Of a stretch of DNA of 64,000 nucleotides, positions 36,749-46,259 are shown one piece after another. Numbering within the stretch: the first letter of the stretch is position 1; each line of letters starts with the position of its first letter. The stretch lies in the NCBI RefSeq assembly GCF_004114375.1, contig NZ_CP034691.1, positions 1 to 64,000 on the forward strand, in the 5' to 3' direction. A model generated the notes under the pieces. It did not search any database and was not told where the DNA came from. It saw only the letters and a list, made by a program, of their open reading frames with translations. This stretch comes from Halorubrum sp. BOL3-1 (GTDB lineage: Archaea; Halobacteriota; Halobacteria; Halobacteriales; Haloferacaceae). The position numbers were made by a program, and so were the translations under genes.

Positions 36749-38141
36749 CAGTACTTCACAAAGCCGCTTAGCTAGAACGTCTGCTTGCTAAAGCTGTGTC
36801 TAAAATCAAGCAAGCAGACAATAATATTTATGAGGATCAGCCTCTTAAATTTCTTGTCAACCGCCTTGACGAGGAAATTTCCCTCTCCTTAGCCAATAAC
36901 GCTGAAATCACTGCTGAGGACATCTATGAGGTCCTCATCAACACTTGCGCCGACGGGACCTCTGTCTCTACGCTCTGTGCTTCAAGCCAGAACACACCAG
37001 CTACAAACACGATCCTCTACCATCTCCGGACGAACTTTGAGTCGGATCGGCTTGAGCGAGTCGCTAATACACTCCTGCGGAAGAATCTTGATGAACTGCT
37101 CCCTGAGCAGGTGGAGGTCTACACAGACCTCCACCTGCGACCTTACTACGGTGACAAAGACGATGCAAATGGACTCTTCCACCCAGTCGCAAAGCGCGGA
37201 ACCACCGCATTCCATGCCTAGGCGACACTCTGCGCGCATGTGAAGAACAAACGCTACACGCTGGCGGTACGCCGTCTTGAAAACGGCGATACCGCTAGCA
37301 GCGTCCTTGCTGAGTTTTTTGGTGTCCTTGAGGCCTTGACACTGAAGTCAAGGCCGTCTACCCCGATCGCGGATTCTACGACACCAAGTGCCTCACGCTA
37401 CTTCAAGCGCACGACTACGCGTACGTGATCTCGATCATCCGGTGGGGAAAGACGATTTAGCAAGAGCTCTCGGAAGGATGGAGCCGTGTCATTCAGCCGA
37501 TTTGATGGGGAAACTCGACGGTCACAGCTGGACCGTCGAGTTTCCCGTCTACATCGACTGGACGCACCTAAACGGGAAGCACAACGAGAACGGCATGGCG
37601 CGTCACGGCTACGCCGCTGACGCGCCGTTCATCGATTCACTACGCGACACCCGATACCGCTACAGCAAGCGGTTCGGTATCGAATTGAGCTATCGGTTGT
37701 TTGAGCAAACAATAGCGACAACAACACGAGATCCAACGGTACGGCTGCTGTACGTCGTGGTGAGTTTCCTCTTACAGAACGTCTGGCAGTACTTCACTAC
37801 GAGGACGTGGCTACGCCCAGCTGAGGCGGGCGTCGCCTCTGGTGGTGGCCGTACAAGGAGTTCGTCAACATAGTTCGACGTGCTTTGTGGACGGCCCGAC
37901 GCACCGCGAGGGCCGTCCCTGCGAACCGGCCACCTGACGGCCGATTCCGCCGCTAACTACCGACCGAGAAAGCCTTCGGCGGGAGTGGCGACGCTGTCGC
38001 GTCGGCGGCTGACCGCTGCCGACAGCGACAGCTCTTCGTCGACCTGTCCGTAATTCTCTCGTCGAGACCGCCAGTACAACCGCTTCGACACAGAACTCAG
38101 GCCGCAGAAACAGCTAGCCGAGGATGCTTTGTGAGGTACTG
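36749..38141 (+). mobile_element. ISH3-type element copy A, decayed
   Basis: 1393 bp from CAGTACTTCACAAAGC to GCTTTGTGAGGTACTG. The flanks are TGTCT and ATAAT, not a duplication, so the element took part in a rearrangement or a neighbouring deletion after insertion. It is homologous along its length to the intact copies at 52480-53880 and 57207-58605. Confidence 0.88.
36796..37956 (+). pseudogene. ISH3-type transposase, multiply broken
   Basis: Homologous to the 389-residue transposase of copy B. Lesions include TAG at 37219-37221 (FHA-stop-ATLCAH), a frameshift in the FFGVLEALTLK region, TAG within RWGKTI-stop-QELSEG near 37458, and a further shift near 37500. The C-terminal part (37388-37873 frame) still reads HSWTVEFPVYIDWTHLNGKH. 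It is clearly older than copies B and C. Confidence 0.88.
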
Positions 38142-38198
38142 ATAATACAATTGGAGCTTACTCATTGGAAGTAGATATAATATGCTCTGGGATTAAGT

Positions 38199-38708
38199 GT
38201 GTCACTAGAAATGAACAGCGCTGATACCCAAGATAATAAAATAAGAGCAGAGAAACAGTGTTTGATCTGCGATTCAACCGATAATATAGTGAAACATTCA
38301 TTTACTGAGACAATTAACGGCAGTTCTACTATTGATTTATGTGTGGAACATAAACAACTATTCAAGATCCTAGGCTCACCAGATTCGCCTAACCCAGCAC
38401 GGAGTGTAAACAGTGAGACCCAGCAGACACAAAAGGTGACAGTTCGCATTCCAAGGTCACTAATTGAAGCTGCTGATGCTACTGCAGAAGCACAGGGACA
38501 AACCCGAAGCGAATTGGTCCGAGATGCTCTTGAAGTGTACGTAGAACTAGAGGAGATTAATTCCTCAGTAGAAGATCTGTTACTTCAAGCGACAAGGCAT
38601 AATAAAGATGGAAGCCAAGCTGGCAATTCGGGTGAGAATACAGCGTTTCTCAAACAGCGTATTAGAAAGCTAGAATCACTTCTTGAAGATAGTATTGAGA
38701 AGATTTGA
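38199..38708 (+). CDS. Zinc-knuckle plus ribbon-helix-helix DNA-binding protein
   Basis: 165-169 residues (GTG 38199 or ATG 38211; the TATAA around 38175-38180 fits either). N-terminal CLICDSTDNIVKHSF and LCVEH form a small zinc finger. Residues 80-120 are a CopG-type ribbon-helix-helix (KVTVRIPRSLIEAADATAEA, QGQTRSELVRDALEVYVE). The C-terminus is a coiled coil (FLKQRIRKLESLLEDSIEKI). It is likely a regulator or small partition/antitoxin-type protein. The neighbouring serine recombinase gene (38871) is a possible target. Confidence 0.75.
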   Translation: MSLEMNSADTQDNKIRAEKQCLICDSTDNIVKHSFTETINGSSTIDLCVEHKQLFKILGSPDSPNPARSVNSETQQTQKVTVRIPRSLIEAADATAEAQGQTRSELVRDALEVYVELEEINSSVEDLLLQATRHNKDGSQAGNSGENTAFLKQRIRKLESLLEDSIEKI

Positions 38709-38792
38709 TTTTCTCTCAACCACCATTCTTCGGTGATTTTCTCAGCTAGATGCACTAAGTAAGTAGATCAGGTACAGAAATTGGGTTGTACG

Positions 38793-38831
38793 TACCTGCG
38801 CGGTTAGTGTAGTAAACGCGCACCTGCGCAT
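38793..38831. repeat. Paired ACCTGCGC motifs upstream of the serine recombinase
   Basis: TACCTGCGCGG and GCACCTGCGCAT repeat at a 27-base interval, just upstream of the box A (38841-38848) of the recombinase gene. They could be operator sites or part of a resolution site. Confidence 0.4.
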
Positions 38832-38840
38832 ATCTTCGGT

Positions 38841-38848
38841 TATTTATA
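38841..38848 (+). promoter_or_regulatory. Box A of the serine recombinase gene
   Basis: TATTTATA 23-30 bases before ATG 38871; a leaderless transcript is likely. Confidence 0.5.
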
Positions 38849-38870
38849 TATCGAACCCCTCCGTGCAAGT

Positions 38871-39542
38871 ATGGCCGACAGTGAGCTGTCGATCGCAGGG
38901 TACGCACGTGTCTCGACTGTTGATCAAACACTCGACCGCCAACTAACTGGGATCTTCGACTACGCCGAACAAAACTTCGACACCGATCGTGCCGACGTCG
39001 AGATATATCGCGACAAATCAACTGGGACGGATGTCGAGCGCTCCGGGTACCAACAGCTCGTCAAGGACGTTGACGCTGGGGCAGTAGATGTCGTCGTAGT
39101 GTATGGGGTCTCCCGTGTAGCGCGCTCTATCCGCGACCTCTCGAGGACCGCAGACCGTGTTCGGGACGCTAATGCTGAACTCCACGTTGTGTCTGAAGGA
39201 TTGACGCTCCGGCCTGGCGACGACGATCCGTATCAAGACGCGCTGTTTCAATTGCTTGGCGTCTTCGCCGAACTTGAAGCGAAAATCAAACGCAAAAACG
39301 TCGCAGAGGGTATCGCAGCACGGCAAGCAAACAGTGATTACCACCATGGGCCGGCACCACTCGGGTTTGAGAAGGAGGATGGCCGACTCATAGAGGCCGC
39401 AGCCTACGATCGTGTCTGTACGGTCCTCGACACCGTGGTTCGTGGAGAGATGTCGAAGCGACAGGCGTCGAAAGAACTCGATACGAGCCGCCGGACGGTT
39501 CAGCGAGCTATTGAGGATCGGTCCGAACTATACGGTCTGTAG
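38871..39542 (+). CDS. Small serine recombinase (resolvase/invertase family)
   Basis: 223 residues. The catalytic domain has IAGYARVSTVDQTLDRQL (active-site Ser in RVST), YRDKSTGTDVERSGYQQLVK, VVVYGVSRVARSIRDL (conserved Arg) and a long helix FQLLGVFAELEAKIKRKNVA. The C-terminal helix-turn-helix is EMSKRQASKELDTSRRTVQRA. Length and domain order are those of Hin/Gin/Tn3-resolvase types. It acts on paired short sites by double-strand exchange. No transposon partner is adjacent, so it may serve multimer resolution or a small inversion. Confidence 0.9.
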   Translation: MADSELSIAGYARVSTVDQTLDRQLTGIFDYAEQNFDTDRADVEIYRDKSTGTDVERSGYQQLVKDVDAGAVDVVVVYGVSRVARSIRDLSRTADRVRDANAELHVVSEGLTLRPGDDDPYQDALFQLLGVFAELEAKIKRKNVAEGIAARQANSDYHHGPAPLGFEKEDGRLIEAAAYDRVCTVLDTVVRGEMSKRQASKELDTSRRTVQRAIEDRSELYGL

Positions 39543-39757
39543 AAGTTCAGGCTGTGCCTCGGTGCGTGATATCACAGGTAAATTTCTCTCGTTAGACGCG
39601 AATCGTGCGAAACAGTCGGATGGAACCGCAAAATGATCAATAAAATTTTTCATGTTCACATGATGTTTTGATTGCTGTACAAGATGTAGGGTGTGAGTCT
39701 CACACAGGAGACTCGCTGGCAAGAATCCGGTGCACAATTTATTTGAAAGAGTTATTT

Positions 39758-42262
39758 TTACTCGAGAATATCGGCTCCAGTAACCTCAAACTGTGCTCCT
39801 CCACTGTGACTCTCAACAATCTCTATCTCCCAGCCGTGAGCGTCCACAATCTGTTTGACAATCCGTAATCCAAAGCCCGTCCCATCTTCTGTGGTTGAGT
39901 AGCCAGCTTCGAACACACTGTCACGCTCTTCGTCAGGAATTCCAGTGCCGTTGTCTGCGACGTAGAACCCGTTAGCTAGACTCCCAACTGAGACCGTTAT
40001 ATTTGTGCCTCCATGCTCGACAGCATTAGCCAAGAGGTTCTCCAGTAACTGTTGGAGGCGACTGCGGTCTGCAGTGACTGTCTGGTGACTCCTGATATCC
40101 AACGTGGTGTCGTTGTCTGGGATGACCTGCCAACACTCCTCGGCCAGTGCTGACACCGAGACCGTTTCGGTACTCCCAACCGTATTGCCACCCCGGGCGA
40201 GCGTCAATAAATCATCGATGAGCGCCTGACTCCGATCAAGTGCATCAGCTATATCATCTAAATGAGGGGAATCACACTCTTTTTGAGCCAGTTCTAGCCG
40301 TCCTATAGCAATCTGGAGTGGATTACGCAGGTCGTGGCTCACGACGCTGGTGAACTCCTCCAGCCGCTCGTTCTGCCGCTTGAGGTCCCGCTTTTGTTCG
40401 ACCTGCTGAGAGATATTACGTGAGACGGTCATCCCGTAAGTAATCTCGCCTGTGTCCTCTTGGATCGGCATCGTCCGGATTTCGTATTTTAGTCCCTGGT
40501 ACTCCTGATAGTAGGTGTGGCTCTCTCCGTCCAGTGTCTTCTCAAAGTAGTCAACGTGTTCATCAGCAATCTCTTCCGGGAATGTGTCGTGTGGTCTTGT
40601 CCCCTTCAATTCGGCACTGGAGAGTCCGACTTCGGCCAGTTCTTTGCCGCCGGCGTGTACGAATTGTAAGTTCTCGTCGAACAAGAACAGGCCGCCTCCA
40701 GGGAAGTTCTCAACCAGAGATTGGTATTGTTCCCTAAGTTCGTTTAGCTCACGTTCATGTTCTTTATATTCCGTGATATCTCGGCTGTTGATAACGTATC
40801 CATCGACGGCAGGATTGTCGAACTGTTCAGTACCGCGGGCTTCAAGCCACCGCCAGGAGCCGTCAGCATGTCGGGCGCGGTATTCAATCAACTCCGTTGC
40901 ACCGGAGTCTTCCGTCCATTGGCTGAATGCTTCTTTGACAGCCTCGCGGTCGTCGGGATGGATGTACTCCCAGGCTATATCCCCAACTATCTCGCTAGAA
41001 TTGTATCCCAAGATATGTTCGACCGACGGGCTCTGGTACTGAAATCTGCCATCGTTGTCGACGATAGAAATACTGTCGTTAGAATTCTCGACGAGCGCCT
41101 GAAACCGCCGTTCGCGCTGTCGGCGCTCGGTCAGGTCTCGCCCGATCCCAACAATACCAGTCGTCTCGCCATCTGGGTCAGTCAGGCGACTCCCAGTCCA
41201 CTCGTAAGGTATTCGGTCATCATCGCTAGTCTGAAGATCGGCTTCGACAGTCACGCGGTCACCAGTTAGCGTCCGTTTAATCGCCTCACCAGCATTCTCC
41301 TGTTCGTCCTCAGGGAACATTTTATTCGCGTCCATCCCACTAAGTTCCGACTCGGCATATCCTGTGACATCGACAACCCGGTCGTTCCACCGACGAATCG
41401 TCCCATCTGTGTTGAGGACGTAGAACAGATCATTAAGTGCATCTAGCGACTGTTCGATGAACTGGCGCTCGTACTCAAGTTCGTGATCACGCTCCCAGAT
41501 GTCAGTGACGTCGTTGACTGCCCCACGGAGTGTCGTGACATCTCCGTTTAATTTGACCGGAGTGATTGTCACATCAACCAGACGCTCCTCTTCGGAACCC
41601 CGTGGCCGGAGGCGCCATGTTCCACTCGTCTGTTCGCCTGTTTGTACTGTCTTATTGACTGCAGTCTGGACCTCGTCGCGGTCGTCAGGATGATACAGGT
41701 CGAATGCCTCGTCTAATGTAAGCGTATTTTCCGGAGAGATGTTAGTGAGCCGCCGGGTTCCCTCTGTAAGTCGGAGTTCTTCGGTTTCAAGATCGAGTTC
41801 CCAGCCGCCGGTGTCAGCCGCAAGTTCGGTCAGCCGCATCAGTTCTTCCTGCCGGGCAGCCTCCTGTGTTACGCGTTGAGCTTCGATGGCGTTCGTGATC
41901 CGGTTGGCGAGCAGCTCGTACTGTTCAATGCCAGAGCCCTTCTGTAGGTAGTCAGTAACGCCGGCAGCCATCGCGTCGCTGGCGACACTCTCACTTCCTT
42001 TTCCAGTGAATAAAATAAACGGTAGGTCGGGGTAAGTCTCGCGAACAGCCCGCAAGAACTCGATACCATCACTACCCGGCATATCAAAATCGGAGATGAT
42101 ACAATCAGGTGGTCTGTCTCCGATCTGATCGAGTCCCTCGTCGGCGCCGGTGGCCGTCTCGAGAACGAGGCGGTCGTCTTCGCGTTGGAGGACCTCACCG
42201 GTCAACTCAAGAAGGCTCGGGTCATCATCCACGTGAAGGACCCGAATTGGAGAAGTATTCAC
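39758..42262 (-). CDS. Hybrid sensor: receiver-PAS(x4)-histidine kinase
   Basis: 834 residues, soluble. Residues 5-120 are a receiver domain (VLHVDDDPSLLEL, phospho-Asp in CIISDFDMPGSDG, Lys in YLQKGSG). Four PAS/PAC units follow (near 150-270, 275-395, 400-520 and 525-640), ending typically in DITEYKEHE or DLTERRQRE. The kinase core has H-box FTSVVSHDLRNPLQI, N-box LLENLLANAVEHGG, G1 YVADNGTGIP and G2 DGTGFGLRIV. With no membrane helices it must sense cytoplasmic signals such as redox or ligands. No dedicated response regulator lies next to it, which is common in haloarchaea. Confidence 0.92.
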   Translation of the reverse strand: MNTSPIRVLHVDDDPSLLELTGEVLQREDDRLVLETATGADEGLDQIGDRPPDCIISDFDMPGSDGIEFLRAVRETYPDLPFILFTGKGSESVASDAMAAGVTDYLQKGSGIEQYELLANRITNAIEAQRVTQEAARQEELMRLTELAADTGGWELDLETEELRLTEGTRRLTNISPENTLTLDEAFDLYHPDDRDEVQTAVNKTVQTGEQTSGTWRLRPRGSEEERLVDVTITPVKLNGDVTTLRGAVNDVTDIWERDHELEYERQFIEQSLDALNDLFYVLNTDGTIRRWNDRVVDVTGYAESELSGMDANKMFPEDEQENAGEAIKRTLTGDRVTVEADLQTSDDDRIPYEWTGSRLTDPDGETTGIVGIGRDLTERRQRERRFQALVENSNDSISIVDNDGRFQYQSPSVEHILGYNSSEIVGDIAWEYIHPDDREAVKEAFSQWTEDSGATELIEYRARHADGSWRWLEARGTEQFDNPAVDGYVINSRDITEYKEHERELNELREQYQSLVENFPGGGLFLFDENLQFVHAGGKELAEVGLSSAELKGTRPHDTFPEEIADEHVDYFEKTLDGESHTYYQEYQGLKYEIRTMPIQEDTGEITYGMTVSRNISQQVEQKRDLKRQNERLEEFTSVVSHDLRNPLQIAIGRLELAQKECDSPHLDDIADALDRSQALIDDLLTLARGGNTVGSTETVSVSALAEECWQVIPDNDTTLDIRSHQTVTADRSRLQQLLENLLANAVEHGGTNITVSVGSLANGFYVADNGTGIPDEERDSVFEAGYSTTEDGTGFGLRIVKQIVDAHGWEIEIVESHSGGAQFEVTGADILE

Positions 42263-43043
42263 AGTTCGCCTACTATCTGAATAGTTGAAATACTTTGTAC
42301 ACTGTTATCAGCAGTGAAACTACAGGTGGGGGTAATCCGGTGAGTAATCTTCGTTGCGGTGACTACAACCTCTGTATATTGTATGAGTGACTTACCAGCT
42401 AGTAGATAGGACTTGACCTCCTGCGCTATGTCGTTCACTTGTACTGACTGGAGCCCACTCTGTATGTGGCAATTCAGTCGTGACCTCAGGGCCTCCGAAG
42501 CGTGTGATATCCAAAATCTGTATATTTGCTGCTATCCCCAATTCTGTGGATAACGGCTGCTATCCCCGATTCTAGTACTAAACCCACCGAAAACTACGTT
42601 TTCGGCGCGCTGAGCCTATCTATAACCCTGTTTCCTCGCCTCAAATCAGGGGGTCAGCCCGGTGAGATACACATCGATAGCGGGGTGTGGCCTGTTACTA
42701 TGTCCCTTTAGAGGCGATATAAACGATATATCGCTTGGTAGAATCTACGTGGTCAGGTTCGAGAAGTTGTCCTAGACCGTTGTACACGCGCAGTAATGAC
42801 CTCACGCTCGTGACGGAGTCGGTGGAAGCGGTGGCATACCCCGACGAGATTGTACGTCTCGCTGTGAAATGCCACCGATATGGGGACTTCAAGAAGAATA
42901 TCGTCGCGAGAACAGTCCTCGCACTTGTACCTCTTCCAACCGAACCGACTCCAAAACCGTTCTTGGGGCACACCACGAGCCCGGCTAAGAGCAACGTCGC
43001 TTTCGGAGATTAATCCGCATCAGTACTATCGTCTATATGTCTC
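42263..43043. other. Intergenic region, possible decayed gene
   Basis: About 780 bases between the kinase and the partition operon. A minus-strand frame (42753-42971) contains RYKCEDCSRDDILLEV, and an overlapping frame has VCPKNGFG. Together these would make a CPxC...CxxC zinc ribbon if a frameshift is assumed. This is too weak to call a gene. Nothing else was seen. Confidence 0.35.
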
Positions 43044-43056
43044 CTTAGGGCACTAT
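43044..43056. repeat. Inverted partner of the parA upstream repeat
   Basis: CTTAGGGCACTAT, the exact reverse complement of ATAGTGCCCTAAG at 44470-44482. It lies about 60 bases beyond the stop of the second partition gene, so the operon is bracketed by the pair. It is a candidate centromere or operator. Confidence 0.5.
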
Positions 43057-43116
43057 TGAGCAGAAAGGCACTTAGACCGGAGCAACAGTAAAGCGCAAAA
43101 AGAGCTCTAAGGAGCG

Positions 43117-43635
43117 TTAGTCAAGCAGGTTACGACGCTCCAGCTCGTCAAGTAGATCGGCGATCTCCTCGGCATCTGTATCCTCAAGCTCTCGGAGGCC
43201 GAGCGCAACGACGAGCGGCTTGTAGTACCGGTCCTTCGAATAGTTGACGTCGGTGTCTAGCTGTTCGAGCTCGAAGTCCAGCCGCTTGTGTTCGGTGTTA
43301 AACGGGCCCTGAATTGATTCTGGAAGCCTGACTTGGTTCGCTTGCCACGCGCTGCTGATGCTGTCGACGTCCCATTCAGAGCGCTCACTACCCGTTTCGG
43401 CGTCAGTTCCCTGCGCATCCTGTTCACCCTGAGTATCCGTCACGCTCTCACTGGCAGTTGTATCCATTGTGTCCTCTGTCTCCATAGTATCCTTAGAGTC
43501 CTGTGTCTCCTCTTCACTCTTTTTGCTCTGGTCGTCATCATTGTCCGCTTCATCAACCTGCGTGAGATCATCTTCGAGAGCCCCACCCCACGCTTGTGCT
43601 CGCTCTTCGGTCTTATCGCCTGAATCCTCGGTCAC
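43117..43635 (-). CDS. Acidic partition partner of ParA
   Basis: 172 residues. The first 90 are an acidic, Asp/Glu/Ser/Thr-rich disordered tail. The last 80 form a compact helical domain (ESIQGPFNTEHKRLDFELEQ, YYKPLVVALGLRELEDT, ADLLDELERRNLLD). It overlaps the parA stop by four bases. Small, unrelated-looking second genes after parA typically encode the centromere-binding adaptor; I infer that role. No ParB or RHH motif is visible. Confidence 0.6.
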   Translation of the reverse strand: MTEDSGDKTEERAQAWGGALEDDLTQVDEADNDDDQSKKSEEETQDSKDTMETEDTMDTTASESVTDTQGEQDAQGTDAETGSERSEWDVDSISSAWQANQVRLPESIQGPFNTEHKRLDFELEQLDTDVNYSKDRYYKPLVVALGLRELEDTDAEEIADLLDELERRNLLD

Positions 43636-44453
43636 AGTAGTTCACGCTCGATTGTTGCCTCGATGTCGCTGAAGACCTCCTCAGCGTGCTCGCACTCCTC
43701 ATCGTGTTCGAAGATGGTCCGTCCGTTGAGCCACGCTCGTTCGAGGGCCACCCGCTTCCGCAGCTGCCACACGGGGACGTTGCCGCCGAACGTCTCGTCG
43801 AGCCACTCCAAGAGGTCATCCGAGACACCGGAGCGACGGACCTCGTTCGCGACGACACCGAACGGGATGATCGGGTCGATGTCGTACCGCTGTTCAAGCG
43901 CCCGTTTCTTCGAGAGTAAGAGATCGAGCGCCCGCATCGACGGGCCGGAGGCCTTCGCCGGGATCAGCACCTCCCCCGAGGTGAGAATCCCGACATCGGT
44001 CAGCCCGCCAAGCGAGGGTGGGCAGTCGATGACTGCGATGTCGGCCGGGCTCTCGTCAATAGCCTGAGCGAGTCGCTTCGACGCTGTCCACGCATTGTCC
44101 GCTCGTGGATCCTCGCCGTCGCCGCCCTCAAGGACAACTTCGAGACGCGGCCGTACCGACATGTCACGGTGGGCCGGCACGAGCGCGAGGTCGTCGTGGG
44201 CGGCACGGACCGCGATGTCCGTGAACTCAACGTCGGTCCCGAGCAGAAAGTCGCGGATTGTCAGCCCGTCGGCGTCGTACAGGTCCTCCCGGCCGAGCCC
44301 CTCGGTCGCGTGCCCCTGTGGGTCGAGGTCGATTACGGCCGCGCGGTGCCCTCGCTGGGCGAGCGCGCCGGCGGTGTTCAAGGCGATTGTTGTCTTGCCG
44401 GCGCCGCCCTTCTGCGTCGTTACGCCGAGGATCGGAGTGTCCGTTCCATACAT
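43632..44453 (-). CDS. ParA-type partition ATPase
   Basis: 273 residues. The deviant Walker A is VTTQKGGAGKTTIALNTAGA, the Walker A' is AAVIDLDPQGHATEGLG, and the Walker B region is IAVIDCPPSLGGLT. VLIPAKASGPSMRALDLLL and IIPFGVVANEV are the usual later motifs. Its absence of an N-terminal HTH puts it with type Ib/archaeal plasmid ParAs. It partitions plasmids or megaplasmids using the nucleoid. Its presence is the main sign that this window belongs to a secondary replicon. Confidence 0.9.
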   Translation of the reverse strand: MYGTDTPILGVTTQKGGAGKTTIALNTAGALAQRGHRAAVIDLDPQGHATEGLGREDLYDADGLTIRDFLLGTDVEFTDIAVRAAHDDLALVPAHRDMSVRPRLEVVLEGGDGEDPRADNAWTASKRLAQAIDESPADIAVIDCPPSLGGLTDVGILTSGEVLIPAKASGPSMRALDLLLSKKRALEQRYDIDPIIPFGVVANEVRRSGVSDDLLEWLDETFGGNVPVWQLRKRVALERAWLNGRTIFEHDEECEHAEEVFSDIEATIERELL

Positions 44454-44469
44454 AGAGTGCGTATCACCT

Positions 44470-44482
44470 ATAGTGCCCTAAG
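44470..44482. repeat. Repeat immediately upstream of parA
   Basis: ATAGTGCCCTAAG, 17 bases before the parA ATG. It overlaps the expected promoter region and matches (inverted) the site at 43044-43056, so ParA or its partner may autoregulate here. Confidence 0.5.
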
Positions 44483-44727
44483 CGCCCACAGTAAAATAAG
44501 TGTCCGTTAGACGCTAACTGTGTGATCGGAGCAAAGACCGCTACCCGAAGTCGCCGAGCGCGCCTTGGTCGTCCGCCCCCGTCGTGTCGTGACCACGTTG
44601 GACTTCCTGACAGCTTGAGCGTGTCGTAGAATCCTTAGATTCGCCTACCGATACGTCCCAATCAGAACCTAAACCACCCCCTTCCTGCCCCAGTCCTACT
44701 TGATTTCTTGTAGGTACAACCAGCAAA

Positions 44728-44953
44728 GACTACTATACGACTTGACGACTACTCGGAGCGCGAGAAGTATCTTGAGACATCGATCCCCGAGGAACTTGCC
44801 AGCTCGGTACGGACGATCTCCTACGACCGCGATCTCAACGAACCGATCGTTGACGCCAGGCTGAACTCAATCTATCGTTGGGTAAAGTATACCGTCGATA
44901 CGGACCGACCGTTAGATGAGGACGCGGATATCAAGAATGAGCCCGGCGAGTAG
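44728..44953 (+). pseudogene. Gene fragment without a start codon
   Basis: About 75 codons of convincing protein (TTIRLDDYSEREKYLE, SIPEELASSVRTISYDRD, LNSIYRWVKYTVDTDRPLDE) ending at TAG 44951-44953. The frame is closed by a TAG just upstream, with no ATG or GTG before the coding-like part. The family is not recognised. It is likely the 3' end of a gene lost by recombination near the integrases. Confidence 0.45.
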
Positions 44954-44965
44954 ACCTACTGGGCA

Positions 44966-44980
44966 GGGACTGAAAGTCCC
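44966..44980. terminator. Short hairpin after the 44953 stop
   Basis: GGGACT-GAA-AGTCCC, a perfect 6-bp stem 13 bases after the stop. No T-run follows, so a terminator role is uncertain. A second weaker hairpin (ACACCC...GGGTGT) is at 45021-45040. Confidence 0.3.
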
Positions 44981-45130
44981 ACAATCAGGGATAGAAGTGA
45001 ACCCGAATAGTGACCCCAGCACACCCTCGCTAGCGGGTGTCGACCCAGATGCTGTCCTGCGTGTTTGATTTATTTGCTGCCGACTGCGTCGTCCAGGCGC
45101 TCGACGCGCTCCCGCAGCTTGGCGAGCGGA

Positions 45131-45745
45131 TTAGACCTTCTGGAAGTGATCGTATCGCTGTTCGGTCGTCGCGACAGTTGAGTGACGGAGTCGGTTCCGG
45201 ACGTCATATATTGTATTGCCCTCCTCGGCCCGGAGCATACGCCAGGCGACGGAGTGGCGGAGTGTGTGGGCGGTCACGTCGTCAGGCTCGCCGCGCCCGG
45301 CCGCGTGGTAGGGCCGGACCTCGGCGCGATCGGCGAGGCGCTTTACCACGTCGTTGATCCCCTTCCCGGTCATGCGGTCGCTCTTTCGCGAGGGAAAGAG
45401 AGCCTCGTCAAGGTCGGCGTCGTTGAAGTACGCGCGGAGCGTCCGGACGGTCCGCAGCTCGCCCGAGCGGTCGAGAGCGAACGTGACGGGATCGGGCGTT
45501 CCGCCGGTCGGTGGGTGTTTTTGGATCTCGCCTGGGATCCGGAGCTCGGCCTCGTCGAGGTCGACCATGTCCCGGTTCACGCTCGCGAGCTCCCCGCGGC
45601 GGAGGCCGGTGTCGTATAGCAGGGTCACGATCGCGTCGTCGCGGTCCCCGTGGTGGCCGGTGTAAGCCGCGTCGCGCATGGCTTCGACCTGGGCTGGTTT
45701 GAGATACCGAATGTTCGTTTTCGTGTTGGCGGTGGTTTTCGACAT
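45131..45745 (-). CDS. Tyrosine recombinase, catalytic domain only (copy 1)
   Basis: 204 residues with the full catalytic set: Arg in LLYDTGLRRGELASV, His-x-x-Arg in VTAHTLRHSVAWRM, His in RLRHSTVATTE and Tyr in QRYDHF. The N-terminal SAM-like arm-binding domain of standard Xer or phage integrases is missing; the protein starts at KPAQVEAMRDAA. It is a paralogue of the 48128 protein, with the same layout and size. It may act on short sites with only core binding. Confidence 0.88.
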   Translation of the reverse strand: MSKTTANTKTNIRYLKPAQVEAMRDAAYTGHHGDRDDAIVTLLYDTGLRRGELASVNRDMVDLDEAELRIPGEIQKHPPTGGTPDPVTFALDRSGELRTVRTLRAYFNDADLDEALFPSRKSDRMTGKGINDVVKRLADRAEVRPYHAAGRGEPDDVTAHTLRHSVAWRMLRAEEGNTIYDVRNRLRHSTVATTEQRYDHFQKV

Positions 45746-45896
45746 GGCTCTTTTATATCAAACACACGGGAACCGGTCTTGAATGTTCGTCTCTCTCAAT
45801 AGAATCGCACATTCAGTAATGGAGTTTTTGCCTCCGTGCTTAGTCTGCCGTGTATCTGACTGAACTTCTTGAATCACGACGTGTTTCGTTTGGGAT

Positions 45897-46232
45897 ATGG
45901 AGCAAATCACATTACGGCTACCAGAAGACCTCAAAGAAGAGCTAGAAAAAGAGGCCGAAGAACACAGCGTGTCCCGAAGCGAACACATTCGTAATGTGCT
46001 TGAATCACGTGAGAACACGGACCGGTTACGCTCTCGGATCGAGACATTAGAGGAGCAACTTCGCGAGCGGTCCCGCGTCGAGGAGAAGATCGAGGACCTC
46101 CCCGACAAGCTCCGCGACGCCGAGACGTATATCGAGCGCCGCCAGCGGAAGTTAGACCGTACCGGCCTCGCCCAGCGGGTCAAATGGAAGATGACGGGCG
46201 TTCCCGTGAATAAAGAGACCGTTGAAGAGTAA
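45897..46232 (+). CDS. Ribbon-helix-helix protein with coiled coil
   Basis: 111 residues. The RHH domain is MEQITLRLPEDLKEELEKEA then VSRSEHIRNVLESR. A long coiled coil follows (RLRSRIETLEEQLRERSRVE, RRQRKLDRTG) and the C-terminus is KWKMTGVPVNKETVEE. Its 3' end is duplicated as a relic at 46995-47055, so this gene belongs to the unit that rearranges around the recombinases. It ends 28 bases before the CRISPR array. Confidence 0.75.
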   Translation: MEQITLRLPEDLKEELEKEAEEHSVSRSEHIRNVLESRENTDRLRSRIETLEEQLRERSRVEEKIEDLPDKLRDAETYIERRQRKLDRTGLAQRVKWKMTGVPVNKETVEE

Positions 46233-46259
46233 AAAGTCGCTGGCGCGGCTGCCGCGCCA

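Noticed and set aside
42698-42994. Zinc-ribbon gene made of two overlapping minus frames
   Set aside because: Needs an assumed frameshift and the cysteine spacing is not convincing.
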